Below the pieces are notes generated by a model, which saw only the letters and a program-made list of their open reading frames with translations, made no database searches and had not been told where the DNA came from. This document shows positions 11,149 to 22,705 of a stretch of 64,000 bases of DNA, one piece after another. This DNA comes from Ehretia macrophylla. Lineage: Eukaryota > Streptophyta > Magnoliopsida > Boraginales > Ehretiaceae. Each line of letters starts with the position of its first letter. Position 1 is the first letter of the stretch. The position numbers were made by a program, and so were the translations under genes. The stretch covers positions 13,415,001 to 13,479,000 of the forward strand of contig CM075777.1 in assembly GCA_037974665.1 (NCBI GenBank), given 5' to 3'.

Positions 11149-12085
11149 ATGGTAGGACCAAATACCCTCTCAAGGAGCAAACAATCAAGCTAATTCGGGT
11201 GTAGCAATGTTTAACATGATGGCAACTGCTATTGACTATATAAGTAGAGTGATAGAGCAACAAGCCACAGTTGGTGTTGGTAATAATAACAACAATGGAT
11301 CGGGCAGTAACACTGGTGTCAATGGGGGAGACATGGATGGAACTTTGAAGGACTTCTTGAGTTATGACCCTCCTAGATTCCAAGATGAACCGGATAACGA
11401 AAAAACAGAGTCTTGGCTTGCAGATGTTGAGAAAATATATGCTACCCTTGATTACACTGAGGAAAAGAAGGTGATGTTTGCAGTGTTCCTATTAAAGGGA
11501 GATGCCGAACAATGGTGGCGCACAGAGAAACTTTGATGGGAGCAACGACATACGCCAACAACATGGGCTAACTTTGTAAGGTCCTTCAAGGGAAATTACA
11601 TCTCGAAAGTGGCCCGAGAGAGAAAAGAATAAGAATTTCTTACGTTGAGATAGGGTGACATAACGGTGGTACAGTATGAAGCCCGTTTCAACAGGCTCTC
11701 CCATTATATCCCTGAGTTGGTCCAAACAGAAGGTAGAAGGATCAAGCAGTTTATCTGAGGATTGAGGCCAGAGATCCAAGACTTCCTAGCTGCACATCAC
11801 TTTGCCACATATACTGACACGATTGATGCAGCAACAAGGGTTAAGAAGAGAAAGTTGGATACGAATGAGCGACCGAATCAGATTAACAAGAGGCAATCAG
11901 TTTCACAAGCACCACAGAGGTCCTATCCTACTCAGAGTCAAGCTCAGAGCCAAGCAAGACCAGCTGCCACCAGACTACAGCCTAGTGCTTCAGCAGCCCA
12001 GTCAACTATTGGCTCATCAGGTAGTACAACTGCATCTCGGGGTGTGGTTTGTAGTTATTATAATCAGAGGGAACATACTGAGGCC
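11149..12085 (+). pseudogene. gag: gag of element B, 5' part
   Basis: Retrotrans_gag domain at about 11340-11700: LKDFLSYDPPRFQDEPD, EQWWRTEKL, then FKGNYISKVARERKE after a stop. An ATG at 11149 fits the MVG-type start of element 1, but the frame breaks shortly after; the next open piece starts at 11207. Stops fall at about 11534, 11629, 11653 and 11757. The basic, glutamine/serine-rich tail reaches the first zinc knuckle (SYYNQREHTEA, second Cys already Tyr) and is cut there by an inserted LTR. The rest of gag resumes at 14199. Confidence 0.82.
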
Positions 12086-13400
12086 TAGTCATCGGGTATT
12101 ACTAGACCCGTGTTTGATTAAAACGGATTGGGAATCGGTTTTGGAATTTTAAAGGTTTTTACACTTTCTTTTGCAAGAAAACGAGTTTTAAGCCGACTCG
12201 GGTGAAACTGTTTTAACGTAACACTCTTTGTCACCTAAAATATATTGTCTAGAATTAATTTAGTTGTCAATTTAATAGTTGAGCAAGAAATAGTCATTAA
12301 ATGAATTAAAAGACTAAAAATAGAATTAAAAGACTAAATAAACACTTTGACTTTCTTTTAATTCATTTGACCTTTACATATATTGCATCAACACACACTT
12401 GCAAAGCACAAAAACACCATCACACACATACACATGGCCAAGAGCCATTAGAGAGAAAAAGAGAAAGGATTTCAAGGTTTTTCAAAGAGATTTTTCAATA
12501 GAACTTGCAATCCAAGGCCAATTTCCATCAACCAAAGCTCGATTCCACCTCTTGAGCATCCATTGAACATCTTTGTAGCTTCAAAACACATCAAAGGTGA
12601 GAGAAAAATTCTAGATCTCAAAAGTCATCTTTTGTATTTTTGCGTATAATTGAATATTGAACTGTTAGAATGTTAATTTGAAGTTATATTATTGCTCAGT
12701 GCATGCTAAGGATCGATTATATGTATTCTTATGAGATTTGAACCGTTGTAGCATAAATTTTTATTTTCGGGTATTTAAAGTTGATAGTTTGGCCAATTGT
12801 TGAATATTTTGAGTTGTAGTGGTTGGAATCGATTGCCATCGATTTCTAAAAGTTTGTTAATTACGTGGTAGCACTGTTGTAATGCCGAATTTTCAATTGC
12901 GATGTTGGTGTGAAAATTCAAAAATTTCAGCCTAGGTGCATTGAGGTTTTAGGGTTGTTGGACTTGATTTTGATGTGCTTTGGTTGGTTTCCGAGAGGGC
13001 TAATGTAGTTGATTGAATGGGTGAGTGATAGAAACTGATTTGGAGTTGTTTGGATTAGTAGAATGTAAGAGATGATTATTTGAAGTTTAGGTTGTCTTTC
13101 TTTAAAGTATTGAATTATGCCTTTAGTTGATTGGGTGGTGTTTGAGTGATTGAATTGCGAGTTGTTAATGGTTAGACTAGGGTTAGATTATGTGTTTAAT
13201 GCATGTTAAGTTGGATGACCTACTTTGTCATCTAACTTAGTTCGTTGTTGTTTAGTTGATTACTTGATGTTATTTTGATGAAAATATGATTATTGAATGA
13301 TTATTGATGAACCGGGAGATAGTCAACTGAAAAGGTTGTCCTCCTATGATGTGAATGTTTATTTTATTGCTGAGTCTTGGTATGTGTGTACCACCTCTCG

Positions 13401-13417
13401 GGTAGCATCGGGCTACC
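13401..13417 (+). promoter_or_regulatory. LTR stem-loop 1
   Basis: GGTAGC pairs with GCTACC around the loop ATCGG. The sister LTR at 52804-52820 has GGCAGC/GCTGCC with the same loop: a compensatory change on both arms. Confidence 0.65.
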
Positions 13418-13707
13418 GGGTTGATAACGACATGACTACCAGAGGCTACCCTTATCTTACATGGGCGGAGATGGCATGGAGGGTAGGGCTAGTGAGGTAC
13501 CTCGGGTGTGTGTGTCATGGGGGTGATAAGAAGTTGGTTGAGATCGTGATGGTGTTTGGAGCTACACCAACTAAAGTATCCTTTATTGATTGGTCATTAT
13601 AGTTATGTGTTTATATTGTTATTGATGTTTTATTGTGTGTTTACTGTTCAAAGGATCATTTCCAAGGAGTATAGTAAATACTATTAGAGATCTATAAGAT
13701 CTTTACT

Positions 13708-13728
13708 GAGCTTGTTTTATATAAGTTC
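13708..13728 (+). promoter_or_regulatory. LTR stem-loop 2
   Basis: GAGCTT (13708-13713) pairs with AAGTTC (13723-13728, one G-U pair), loop of nine. It sits 24 bases before the acceptor-like CAG. Confidence 0.55.
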
Positions 13729-14198
13729 ACTCTCAATTATTGCATGCATGCAGGTGTTACTGATTCTAACTACGGGTACGTGCCTTTTGAAAAGGCAACC
13801 ATGAGATTGTTTGTAGTTGATGTATTATATTGTGTTGTATAACCTACTTTAACTTAAAGACTTATGTATGATGGTTTAGTAGTTTTCTTTTGATCATATT
13901 TAGATTACTAAGTTGAGTTATAATCTATTTTGAAATGTATGTATAGTTTATGTATGAAGTTGGAACGGAGGCGTATAACTATGAACGGTTTGTTGAGGGA
14001 TTGATTATTGTATAATATGGTTATGTTGTATGTTGTTAATTTAATTGAGGAGTTGATTGCTGAATGGTTTGTGGAGTTAGTTGTATGATATTCTGAGAGG
14101 TTGGTTTAGAGTCTCGGTGTCTTAATTACTGTCGTTATACTGTCGAAATTCCGTTGCGTCCTGACTGATCGTAACTGGGGTCGAGTTGGGGCGTGACA

Positions 14199-14888
14199 TG
14201 TGGAAATGATCAACACTTGCCGAGAGAGTCCCCGAAATGGCGTAACAGAGGCGTGCAAACACAGACCGTCAGCAATGTCCCAGCACAGAGGGTTTAGGCC
14301 CGGGTTTATGCTGTTGATCAAGACGAGCTTCCAGAGGCTACTGCTATTGTTGAAGGTACCTTCTTGATTCTAAATCAAATGGTTAAGGTACTTATAGATT
14401 ATAAAGCCACGCATTCATTTATTTCTCTCCTATGTGTGCGTCACATTAAGTTGCAAGTTGTAGCCTTGCCATTTCATGTAGAAGTTAGCATACCTATAGG
14501 TACTAAATATGTTTCCAAGTTTTGTTATAAGGCTTGCAAGATTCAAATAAAGGACCGAGAATTTGTAGCTGACCTTGTGGTGTTACCTTTCAAGACTATA
14601 ATGTCATCTTAGGAATGAATTGGTTGGCTAAACATTATGCTCAGTTGGATTTCTGAACGAAGGTTGTGAAGTTCCGAATACCGGGACAACTAGTGATTAG
14701 GGTGAAGGGAAGATATGACTTACCGAAAAAGGCAGTGGCATCCTCAATAAAGGCTGTGAAGATGATGAGGAAATGTTGTAGTGGCTATTTAGCTTACTTA
14801 ATCAACAAGCCAACAGGTCAAACCAAGCTAGCTGAGGTGTAAGTGGTTAAAAAGTATGCCGATGTATTTTTGAAGGAGTTGCCAGGTT
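14199..14888 (+). pseudogene. gag 3' end and protease of element B
   Basis: Resumes at the second zinc knuckle (CGNDQH), then the YAVDQDELPEA linker and the aspartic protease (14364-14612). The catalytic triad is damaged: the usual Asp-Ser/Thr-Gly reads Asp-Tyr-Lys near 14397. A frameshift near 14600 separates the ILGMNW-like block. Coding similarity reaches the first RT residues (ADVFLKELPG) and stops at 14888, where a TAA repeat begins. RT, RNase H, integrase and 3' LTR of this element are absent from the window. Confidence 0.82.
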
Positions 14889-15094
14889 AATAATAATAAT
14901 AAAAATAATTAAAAAATATAATAATAATTATTATAAAAATAATAACTATTATTATTATGAAAATAAAAAATAAAAACAAAAATAAAAAATAATAATAAAA
15001 ACAAAAAAAAAAAATAATAATAATGATTAAAAAATAATAAAAAATATATAACAATAATATTATGAAAATAAAAATAATTATTATATAAATGATA

Positions 15095-15157
<63 letters not shown>

Positions 15158-15480
15158 AATAAAAAAATAAAAAATAATAATAATAGTGATTAAAATAATA
15201 ATAAAAAATAATAATAATAATACTAATAATAAAGTAAAATAATAATGATAAAAATAAAAAGAAAAACAAAAATAATAATAATACCAATACTAATATAATA
15301 ATAATAATAATTGTTGTTGTTGTTGTTATTATTGTTATTAATATTTGAATTTTAATTTTAATTTTGTTAATAATAATAATAATAATATTTATTGTTATTA
15401 TTATTATTATTATTATTTAATATTTAATATTTTTTTAATATTATTTTTGTTTATATTATTTACAGTTATATTTATATTTA
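14889..15480. repeat. TAA/ATT-rich microsatellite block
   Basis: About 590 bases almost purely of A and T, built from AAT, AAAT and ATT runs, including about 19 AAT units at 15094-15150 and TTG/TTA runs after 15309. It forms the boundary between the truncated element B and the gene-bearing segment. Confidence 0.92.
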
Positions 15481-15999
15481 TTTTTATTTTTAATATTATA
15501 ATAATAAAAGAAGTTTGAGTGAAGATGGCCCAGCCCAACGCTTTTACGGAGAGCAATATTGAGTTTAGAATAAGGCAGCAGGCCCACTGTTGAGTGTCTC
15601 GAGAGAGGATAGGTGCTGGTTATACTGCATCCTCTTGAAATCGGAGCGTTTCCGGAGGGAGAGGTGTAAGGTGTTTCAATAAAATTTGTTCCATTTTCAT
15701 TGAAAGGTAGCCCAGCTCCGTCGAGGCTGACATATAACATATTGTTAATGGTTTTTGCTTGGAATTTTGAATTAGGCGGCGTTGTCGTCTTTCTATTGCA
15801 TTAGGAGGGGTTTCAGTAGGGAAGGGGGAAAAAGTAAGATTTTTACCTTGTGTTCTGTTTTGTTCTTCAGATCTAAAGAAAAATCTGAGATATCCCGTTC
15901 AAATCGAAGCACGCACAACTAACTTATTGGTTTGTGAGAACCTTTTCTTTTTTTTTTCAATTTCTTGTATGAAGGTGTTCAATTTCTCGCAGAGAAGAG
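15481..15999 (+). other. Upstream region and probable 5' UTR of the ankyrin gene
   Basis: Less AT-rich, single-copy-looking sequence between the microsatellite and the proposed first codon. It has no long plus-strand open frame. A TTCTTCAG near 15860-15873 could end a 5' UTR intron. No promoter element was identified with confidence. Confidence 0.4.
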
Positions 16000-18900
16000 A
16001 TGAGCAGCATCAAGATGGAAGTGGTATGCCTACTCGAAACTTGAACAATTTTCTTCCTTCTACCATTTCTCCCTTTTCAATTCTTACTTGAAAACTCTGT
16101 AGGGAACCCTTTCTTTCCCTCCCTTTCCCCTCATTTACTCACCCATTTTTTCAATCTCCTAACAAATTATCTTCCCAATTTTCTCCTTATCATTTCAATC
16201 TAATCTTAACTTTACTTGAATGAATACCCTCACCTAACTGTTCTTGCTTGTAACCCTTTGCTTTTTCATATTTGTGTAGGTTTAGTATTAGTGATAATTT
16301 TTTCTTCTTCTTTCTTCTCTTCACTTGCTTGGAAATTGTTGTAATAATGCTTGAAGGGAATATTTTTTTGTTGTTTAACCCCAAGTATTGCAACTGCTGG
16401 GCCTCCATATGTGTAAGGTTAGCTTTACCAATTCTCACAAATTAGCTTGGTCTAAGCTAAAGATGTTTGCAGATGATTTGGAAAAGGTGCAATTGGAGTG
16501 TGTTGGTGCTCATATAAATCTTTGAGTCGTTCCTTTAGTTATTGTAATAATTTGGAAATGGTTGTAATAATGCTTCAAGGAAATAGTTTTTTTGTAGCAC
16601 TTAACTTGGAAATGGCAGGTATTAAATTCGCAGGGCAACAACCTTGTGTCTGATGTAAAAAAGCAAGTTGAAGACCTAATTATCGCTGATAAAAAGCCTG
16701 AATTTGTTGCTTATGTTCGAAGTCAATTGGAAAAAGAGCGGTGTGGCATCAGTAAAGTTGAACTTTGCCCAAGTGAACTTTTGATGTCTGTTTGTTCCCA
16801 TTGTGCACTAGATTGTGCTACTGCACTGCTTGAAGGGGAAACTGGATTTGCCATGGATCTTAATGCCGCTTTCAGGAATGGACTTTACCCGATGCATTAT
16901 GCTGCTCAAAGTTTATCACTTGGTCTAACAGAGCTACTTTTACGCCATGGAGCTAGCGTTGATTTACACTGCAGTGATGATTGTTCTAAATACAGTGGAA
17001 TGTCGCCTCTATGCTTGGCCCTGGAAACAATATGCAAAAAGGAATTTCTGCTTGATTGGGCTCCTCACAAGTCTATTTTTAAGTTGATTTATATTCTTTG
17101 CTTGCCAGAACTGGTGCTCGGCTCTATCCTTCCTCTATTTTTCTCTTATTATATGTTTTCTTTGTCAAGTTCCTTACTCATCTCACCAAAAAGGTGCCAT
17201 GAAAGATATAGAAGTAGCTTTTGTTACTTATTTCCAATTTTTGTTACTAATTGCAGAGAGAGCCGTTAGAGACTATAAAATTGCTAGCACTGAACACTCA
17301 AGAGCTTCCAGTGATAAGTTCGTGCATTGCACAGGAAGGAAGGCTTCACGAGTTGGGAATTCTGCTTATGGTGGCTCGGGAAAAGTTGATTAAACCTGTT
17401 GGCTCTGATGTTTCCTACATAGAACAATGCATTCTGAGAGAGTTGCAATTAATAATTGATGAGGAATTCAAATTGATGGGTAGCAGTAGTCGATATAGTA
17501 AGTTAATCCGCATGTGCAAACATAGAAAAAGATTGATGCTATCTGCCGCAGTAATGCTCGATGTGTTTGATCTGGCTGGTGGCATTCTTGACAAGTACCG
17601 GCTTTCAGAAAGAATAGAGGCATGTACAATGTCGCTTGCTTCATCCTATGTGAACACTTTCTTGTTGCCTTATAACGTTATCCAGCTGTTGTCCGTTCTG
17701 CTTCTTTTTTTAAATTTTTTTTTTTGGTCTCTTGCTACGGTATTTCTTTTGTTGATTTTTTGCGTCTACTTCCTTGTGTCGTTGTTTACGGAAGCTCTTC
17801 TATATTTTCTTTAGGGAATTTGTAGATATCGTTTGGCAGTAGAAGTTGCAACTTGCCTAAAGGTACTAGGATTCAATTTGAAGAGGAAAGATGTACGTGT
17901 GGATGATATAAGTTGGTAAGTAATCTTCCAAACTTTGGTGATTCTTCTTTTATAAGTAAGCGATTTTACCTTCCAATTTTAATAGATATTTGGTATTCAT
18001 TTTAACATAATCCTTGTTTGTGGTTGACAAGCTTCTTGACTAAACTTGGATCGAAGCAGGCAGGTAATTAACGAAATCCACCCCCATTAAATTGCGTTTC
18101 TGTAATTTCAAACTAGTAAGTAGATGTATGAATGGAAAAACATAAATTTTAGAGCAAGATTATGAAGTTAGCAATCTGCTTTAGATTTTGTTGTTGGTAA
18201 TCTTTAACATCTTTTTTGTTTTTTAAATAATTTTTGAACAGGAATACTTAACAGGAGACTACAAGAGGATACTCATTTTCTCAGTCGTGGTAAGGTAAGA
18301 TCTTCGAACCTTGTCAATTGTATAAATTGCGAAAATTTGTAAATTCATATGTATATTATTATGTCTTCATTTTTATCATAATGTGTATGTAATAGAAAGT
18401 TGAAATATAAAGGTGGAAGTGTGTGGACTTGGGTGTTCTAAAGTACGGTTTATTTTCTTCCCTTGTTTTATTATCTAGTCACGAATACACAGTGTTAAAA
18501 AATGCCTTATTTTTTATTTTTTGGTTATTTCCTAAGAAAGTATGTTTAAAACTACACACAAGAAACCATAGGATTTTAGGAAAATAGTGTGATTTAGGTT
18601 TCTGACGTAATACAAGCTCATATTGAAATTCATCTTCCTTCACTTAATGATTCTATCGATCTTTTATAAGAGAATTTGAATATATATAATTTTGGGTTGG
18701 TTCCATTTGTCATCCTAAATCTTTACTTTAGAGGCATTTTAAACCTGCTTGTTTTTGTTTTTTTACCCCTTACTATCCTTTGACTTTAGTCAAGACTAAT
18801 GGAGTTAAAATTCTTTTGATGATAATGGGTCAGTTGCTAAATTGACCTACAACTTAACATATAGACAAATATGCCCTTATAAGAAACTTTCCCAAAGCCG

Positions 18901-20394
18901 CCTTCATATCCTATACTGCATACAACAACCTTCCACCCATCTCCCCTTTGTGGCATCCCACCGACTCCCATCCCTACTCATACTTCCTACCTTGTTGATT
19001 CCTTACCCGCACCCCAAATTTTCCCGTGTGTCGTGACACTAAATACCCGTATTCTGTTGACCTCTACCTAGTGAATCCTATCGTTTATGCGTGTTTGTGT
19101 GTATATATATATATATATATGTACCTTATATTTGTATGCCCTGATGGAAGTCAACACAAAGTTATCAATTGAGGATTTTTTAGAACAAGATGACAAGCTT
19201 TATGAAAGATTGGTTGGAAATTTAATCTTCCTTTGTGAACACTATACCTGATATTAGTTATGTTGTGAGAGTTCATAGTTGGTTTCATTATTGGATATGG
19301 TACAAGTCTGGAGATACATTTTTTGGGTATTGTGACTCGGATTGGATTGGTGATACTGACAACAAAATTTCTTACTGGTATCATGGGCTGGTAAAAAGCA
19401 AGCCATTGTTGTTCTTTTGTCAATGGAGGCAGACTATGAGGTGCTTGTGTAGCATCTTGTAAAGTTGTTTGGCTATGATGCATCATGATTAATGTAGGCA
19501 TTCCGATAAAGGTAGCCCCAATATTGAAAGGTGACATTCAAAGTTGCATAGCCATGTCAAAGAATCAGGTATTTCATACTAGAGCAAAATACTTAGTTTC
19601 AGCATCATTATGTGTGGGATATGACTTTAGAAGGTGAAAGTGAAATCTGCATGACTAAGGAGGGTTCAGTTGAGTAAGCATCTTCAATTATTGTGCAGTT
19701 GACCCAATACTCCTAGTAGCTTAGTGAGGTTTGAGGAGGTTGTCCTGTAACCCCACCTAGTGATAGGTATCATTAATTGTATATATTCTTGGGCCTCGAT
19801 ATGAAGAGAGTCAAATTTGAAATAGGGTAGTGTTAACAATTATGGTTTAGATGTCGATGAGGACAAAAGAGATTGTGATGGTAACGAGAAATAGGTGCTA
19901 GTTTGCCGTTCAGGGGTTATCACGTAGTCCCCATGACAACTGTATACCCTACCAACGATTACATCGGCATTATATAGGTGCTAAAATTAAACAAGTTTGA
20001 TTAACGGAAGCTTCTCAAAAATAGCCTTGGACGGTAGCCCTTCTCTTGGCCTTTTTTCAATTACATTGTGATATTATACTTCTCTTACTAATAGAGATTT
20101 CTGCACCTCTGCAATGCGAAATATTGTTTCAACAATGCACCTAACTCAAATTCTCTTTGACAGAAAGTTGTTTCAACACGCTATGAGTATTCTCCTACCG
20201 TTTACTGCGTTCAGTTGGGGCCATTCCACACGTATTTGTTTCCAAAAGCGGGGATGGATAATAAGCTGTGTGATTCTGCAACAAGTCGTACAATCAGAAC
20301 CCAACTAGTGGAACCATCATTTTCAAAGTTGTTAAATGGCAAGGGGTGGGCAGCATTCGCCTCCACTCTCCAAAGGAGAATTCGATTTATCTAA
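16000..20394 (+). CDS. Ankyrin-repeat protein gene, seven exons, about 437 codons
   Basis: The only cellular gene seen. Proposed exons: 16000-16023, 16634-17113, 17257-17649, 17815-17915, 18032-18063, 18242-18294, 20164-20394 (stop TAA). Every intron is GT...AG, and phases match at every junction (split codons at exons 4/5 and 5/6), giving one frame without stops. Exon 2 holds ankyrin-like motifs (LYPMHYAAQSLSLGLTELLL, RHGASVDL). Exon 3 is helical (HELGILLMVAREKL, MLDVFDLAGGILDKY). The last exon gives a basic C-terminus. No membrane segment or signal peptide is evident, so an intracellular interaction protein is likely; I do not recognise the family member. Exon 1 (MSSIKMEV) and the donors after exons 2 and 3 are the least certain. 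Intron 6 (1.87 kb) carries a copia fragment. Confidence 0.8.
19144..19700 (+). pseudogene. Ty1/copia RT-RNase H fragment in intron 6 of the ankyrin gene
   Basis: The start reads like the copia block before RNase H (KLYERLVGNLIFL), then decayed pieces around DSDWIGDTDNK and a WAGKKQ/SMEADYE-like stretch, the usual copia RNase H order (DxDWAGD, KKQ, AEYRA). After about 19560 it matches the polyprotein tail only weakly (MTLEG-like piece). Several stops and frameshifts, no LTRs seen. It has the same orientation as the host gene. Confidence 0.75.
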
Positions 20395-21010
20395 ACTTTG
20401 TAATTTCCTGTGGCAGAGTGCTAAAAGATAATCCTAATGGAATTTGTATATTTGTGTATTTATGTTATATTGTTACGAGGGGTTAATACCAAAGCCTAAT
20501 GGTATTTTTATCTTGGTCTTTGTATTTTTTTACCAAAATGACAATTTAATCTAGTGTTGAGAGTATCTCATTCTTCTTTCTGAAATTAGCATCTTGTGTT
20601 ATTGGTGAAGTTGATTTTTAAAAATTAAGCTAATTTTTTTTTTCTCTATCTTTTTCTTTTCTGTTTTTATACCTTCTCTCCACCACTATGGCAGCTATCA
20701 TGATCCCTGAATTTTTCCACACCACTACCACCATCATTGTGGCTATATCAGCTTCCGACATCGTGGATTCCTAGGCCGAAATTTGTTATTCACTTATTAT
20801 ATTGTATGGCAATTACAATATCCTAAGGGAGATTCTATTGCTAATAAATTGTTGACAGTAAATTTGTTTTGAGGTGGCGTTTGGTTCGATGAAAAATGTA
20901 AATGTAAAATAAAATAGAAAGTAAGAATAAGAAATAAAATAAAAATAACATGAGAACATAAAAATAAAAATTGCAATAAAATATTTAATAAATACAAAAA
21001 TAAAAATAAG
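20395..21010 (+). other. 3' flank of the ankyrin gene, no gene seen
   Basis: AT-rich sequence after the stop codon, probably 3' UTR at first. From about 20877 (GGCGTTTGGTTCG) it becomes an AAAT-rich stretch resembling the start of a MITE-like repeat, but no matching inverted terminus was found. Confidence 0.4.
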
Positions 21011-21476
21011 AATGATATTATTTCATATTTTAAATTTATAATTGAAATGATTTTCAAATAAAAATAAAAATTGCAATACAATGTTTAAAAATAAAATTAA
21101 AAAAAAAAAAATGATGTTATTTTTGTTATAAAATTAAAGTAAAACAAGGAGATAATAAAAGTAAAGAGAGAATTATAATAGAGAGAAACAGAAATAATAT
21201 TTTTATTTATTTTGTTTGTGTAATTTTATAATATAAAAATAAAAATGGTATTATTTTATATTTTAAATTTATAATTGAAATGATTTTCAAATAAAAATAA
21301 AAATTGCAATACAATATTTAAAAAATAATATAATAAAAAATAAAAATCATGTTACTTTTGTAATAAAACTAAAGTAAAACAATGAGACAATAAAAGAAAA
21401 GAGAGAATTATAAGAGAGAGAGAGAAATAGTATTTATATTGATTTTGTTTGTGTATTTTTATAATACAAAAAACCC
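21011..21476 (+). repeat. Two-copy tandem repeat, 233-bp unit
   Basis: 21011-21243 and 21244-21476 align almost throughout, sharing for example ATAATTGAAATGATTTTCAA, GAGAGAATTATAA and TTTTGTTTGTGTA. Both are extremely AT-rich and non-coding. Confidence 0.85.
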
Positions 21477-22705
21477 TTTTAATTGTAAAACATAATTTGT
21501 TTTTCAATTAATTTCTAGAAGGCCTTTGTCCTCTTGGGTTTGGTTTTGAACTATAATCAATAATATATTTTTATAGTCCAATGAATATCCACTTTTACAT
21601 AAATAATTTCATAACACTCCTCCTTAAATATTCATCTCTTAAAAATATCTTATTAAAACCTTTCTAGGAAAAAGTGCAGCGGGAACAAAATTCTTGTGAA
21701 GTAAAAAGAGTACAATAGTCTTATTATATGTTCATACTACCTCATTAAAAACTTTGTAAGGAAGATCTAGTGGGACAAAACCTAGGCGAAGGAAAAAAGA
21801 GTACAATGTATATTTGTCTTTCCCTTATGTTTGCATATCAAGAATGATTGCTGACTTCACGTATGCCCATTTTGTGAAATAATTTTCTAAATGTTGATCA
21901 CTTAAGTGAATTTGATGAACATCCATTTAGCTTTCCTTTAGGAGTATGTGTAAGCAAAAGAACTTTAAGGTGATATGCTCATTCCATAACCTTAGCCAGC
22001 TTTACTTTAACAATTATGCAATATCATTCACTCGTAATGTATAGTACATTCGCATGCTATAAGGAGGTAGCAATAATAGTTGACTTTCAAACATCAATAT
22101 ATAAAAGTACCACTATATTAATGGTTTATAAAAATTAGCCTAGGGTGGACATATTTCCGTAATCATATGGCATATAAAAACATTTATAGGCATTCATAAA
22201 CTATAAACAATAAATCTATGCAATAAAACATTCTAGCAATTGAAATAACGTGCAGACTCAACACACACGAGTTGTATGGACTGTTTGAAGGCTGAAAATT
22301 CGTCCAGGGCTCAAGAAAAACCCTCAAAGGCACGATACAATGAGTCTTCTCCCCTATTCCTCAATCCTTGCAAGTGGTGATTGAAATTGGTGAAAATTTC
22401 TCTTTGCCTTTTTCTTTTTCCCTTTTATCTTGGTCGTGTATATATATGTTTATATGGGAGAGGAATTTCATTTCGTGTGTCATGTAAGTATGTAGCTTGT
22501 TAATCGTGTATATGAAGATAGAGAGAGAGAGAGAGTACGAGTTTTAGATTGTCTAGGAGATTTTTTTAGATTTTATTCAAAAGATAATTAGTATTATCTT
22601 CATAAAATCAAAATATGATATTACCTACTAATCAATCAACTTCACACGCCTCCCCACTTCATCCACATGCCTCCATGTGCCTGGCACAAGCTAGTTAAGA
22701 CAAGC
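21477..22705 (-). other. Gene-free stretch; possible decayed copia LTR
   Basis: No coding sequence seen. The part near 21627-21800 (CACTCCTCC, ACCTTTCTAGGAAAAAGTG, CCTCATTAAAAAC) has the look of plant copia LTRs read in reverse, but boundaries and target duplications could not be found. Confidence 0.3.

Larger units (their letters stand above)
12086..14198 (+). repeat. 5'-truncated solo LTR inside gag of element B
   Basis: Aligns with the LTRs of elements 1 and 2 from about 240 bases into the LTR to the very end (GGGGCGTGACA). The junction lies at CCTAGTC, present both in the gag reading (GAGGCCTAG) and in the full-length LTRs (AAACCTAGTC), so the start was probably lost with a microhomology join. 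Gag coding continues immediately after 14198. Landmarks: AAAG|GTGAGAG at 12593-12602, stem-loop 1 at 13401-13417, stem-loop 2 at 13708-13728, acceptor-like CAG at 13751-13753. The 101-codon open frame at 13297-13602 lies here and is broken in the sister LTR. Confidence 0.88.

Noticed and set aside
13297..13602. 101-codon open frame
   Set aside because: It lies inside an LTR between the two hairpins. The sister LTR (52700-52882) ends early in TGA and other relatives do not keep the frame, so DNA or RNA rather than protein is conserved.
15081..15287. Minus-strand open frame of mostly Tyr and Ile
   Set aside because: Translation of the AAT microsatellite.
16455..16510. Possible extra exon in intron 1 of the ankyrin gene
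   Set aside because: It starts with an ATG and looks weakly coding, but no acceptor/donor pair keeps the frame, and exon 1 joins exon 2 cleanly without it.
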